Part shown: positions 5,625-5,625 of the stretch, in pieces
Layout of the letters: each line of letters begins with the position of its first letter
Numbering within the stretch: position 1 is the first letter of the stretch
Origin: an uncultured Ruminococcus sp.
GTDB taxonomy: Bacteria; Bacillota; Clostridia; Oscillospirales; Ruminococcaceae
DNA length: 5,625 bases
Direction: 5' to 3'
NCBI GenBank assembly: GCA_900553335.1
Contig: USCU01000084.1
Span: 1 to 5,625 of the forward strand
Notes under the pieces: generated by a model
Told to the model about the DNA's origin: nothing
Seen by the model: the letters and a program-made list of their open reading frames with translations, nothing else
Databases searched by the model: none
Made by a program: the position numbers and the translations under genes

Positions 5625-5625
5625 T

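Overview
The window looks like a piece of a low-GC Firmicute from a gut or rumen community, most likely a Ruminococcus-like member of the Oscillospiraceae. The reasons are an A+T-rich sequence, strong AGGAGG-type ribosome binding sites, a secreted BspA-type leucine-rich-repeat protein that ends in a type I dockerin, and a LytTR response regulator. The first 30 bases are not biological: they match the Illumina Nextera Read 1 adapter with the Tn5 mosaic end, so this is the raw end of an assembled contig or read.

Layout from left to right: adapter (1-30); a LytTR-family response regulator on the minus strand (31-688), cut at its C-terminus by the contig end; a gene-free stretch (689-1012) holding two nearly identical extended -10 promoters that point at the regulator, a roughly 120-bp hairpin-rich element with imperfect inverted-repeat ends between them, and a terminator hairpin for the next gene; one very large minus-strand gene (1013-5410, 1465 residues); and its leader and promoter (5411-5624).

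The large protein reads: signal peptide, three repeats of a unit made of a 'CGENVTW' beta cap plus a BspA-type LRR block, a series of helical FIVAR-like modules interrupted by an unrecognised beta-rich region, a carboxypeptidase-regulatory-like beta domain, and a C-terminal dockerin. No catalytic domain is recognisable. The sensible reading is an exported binding or adhesion protein docked onto a cohesin scaffold (cellulosome or amylosome-like) instead of being sortase-anchored.

Both genes are on the minus strand but appear to be separate transcription units: a terminator hairpin follows the large gene, and the regulator has its own tandem promoters. Nothing in the window shows that the regulator controls the large gene. 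The most unusual item is the promoter-carrying repeat structure at 721-911. No RNA genes, CRISPR array, transposase or prophage genes were seen.
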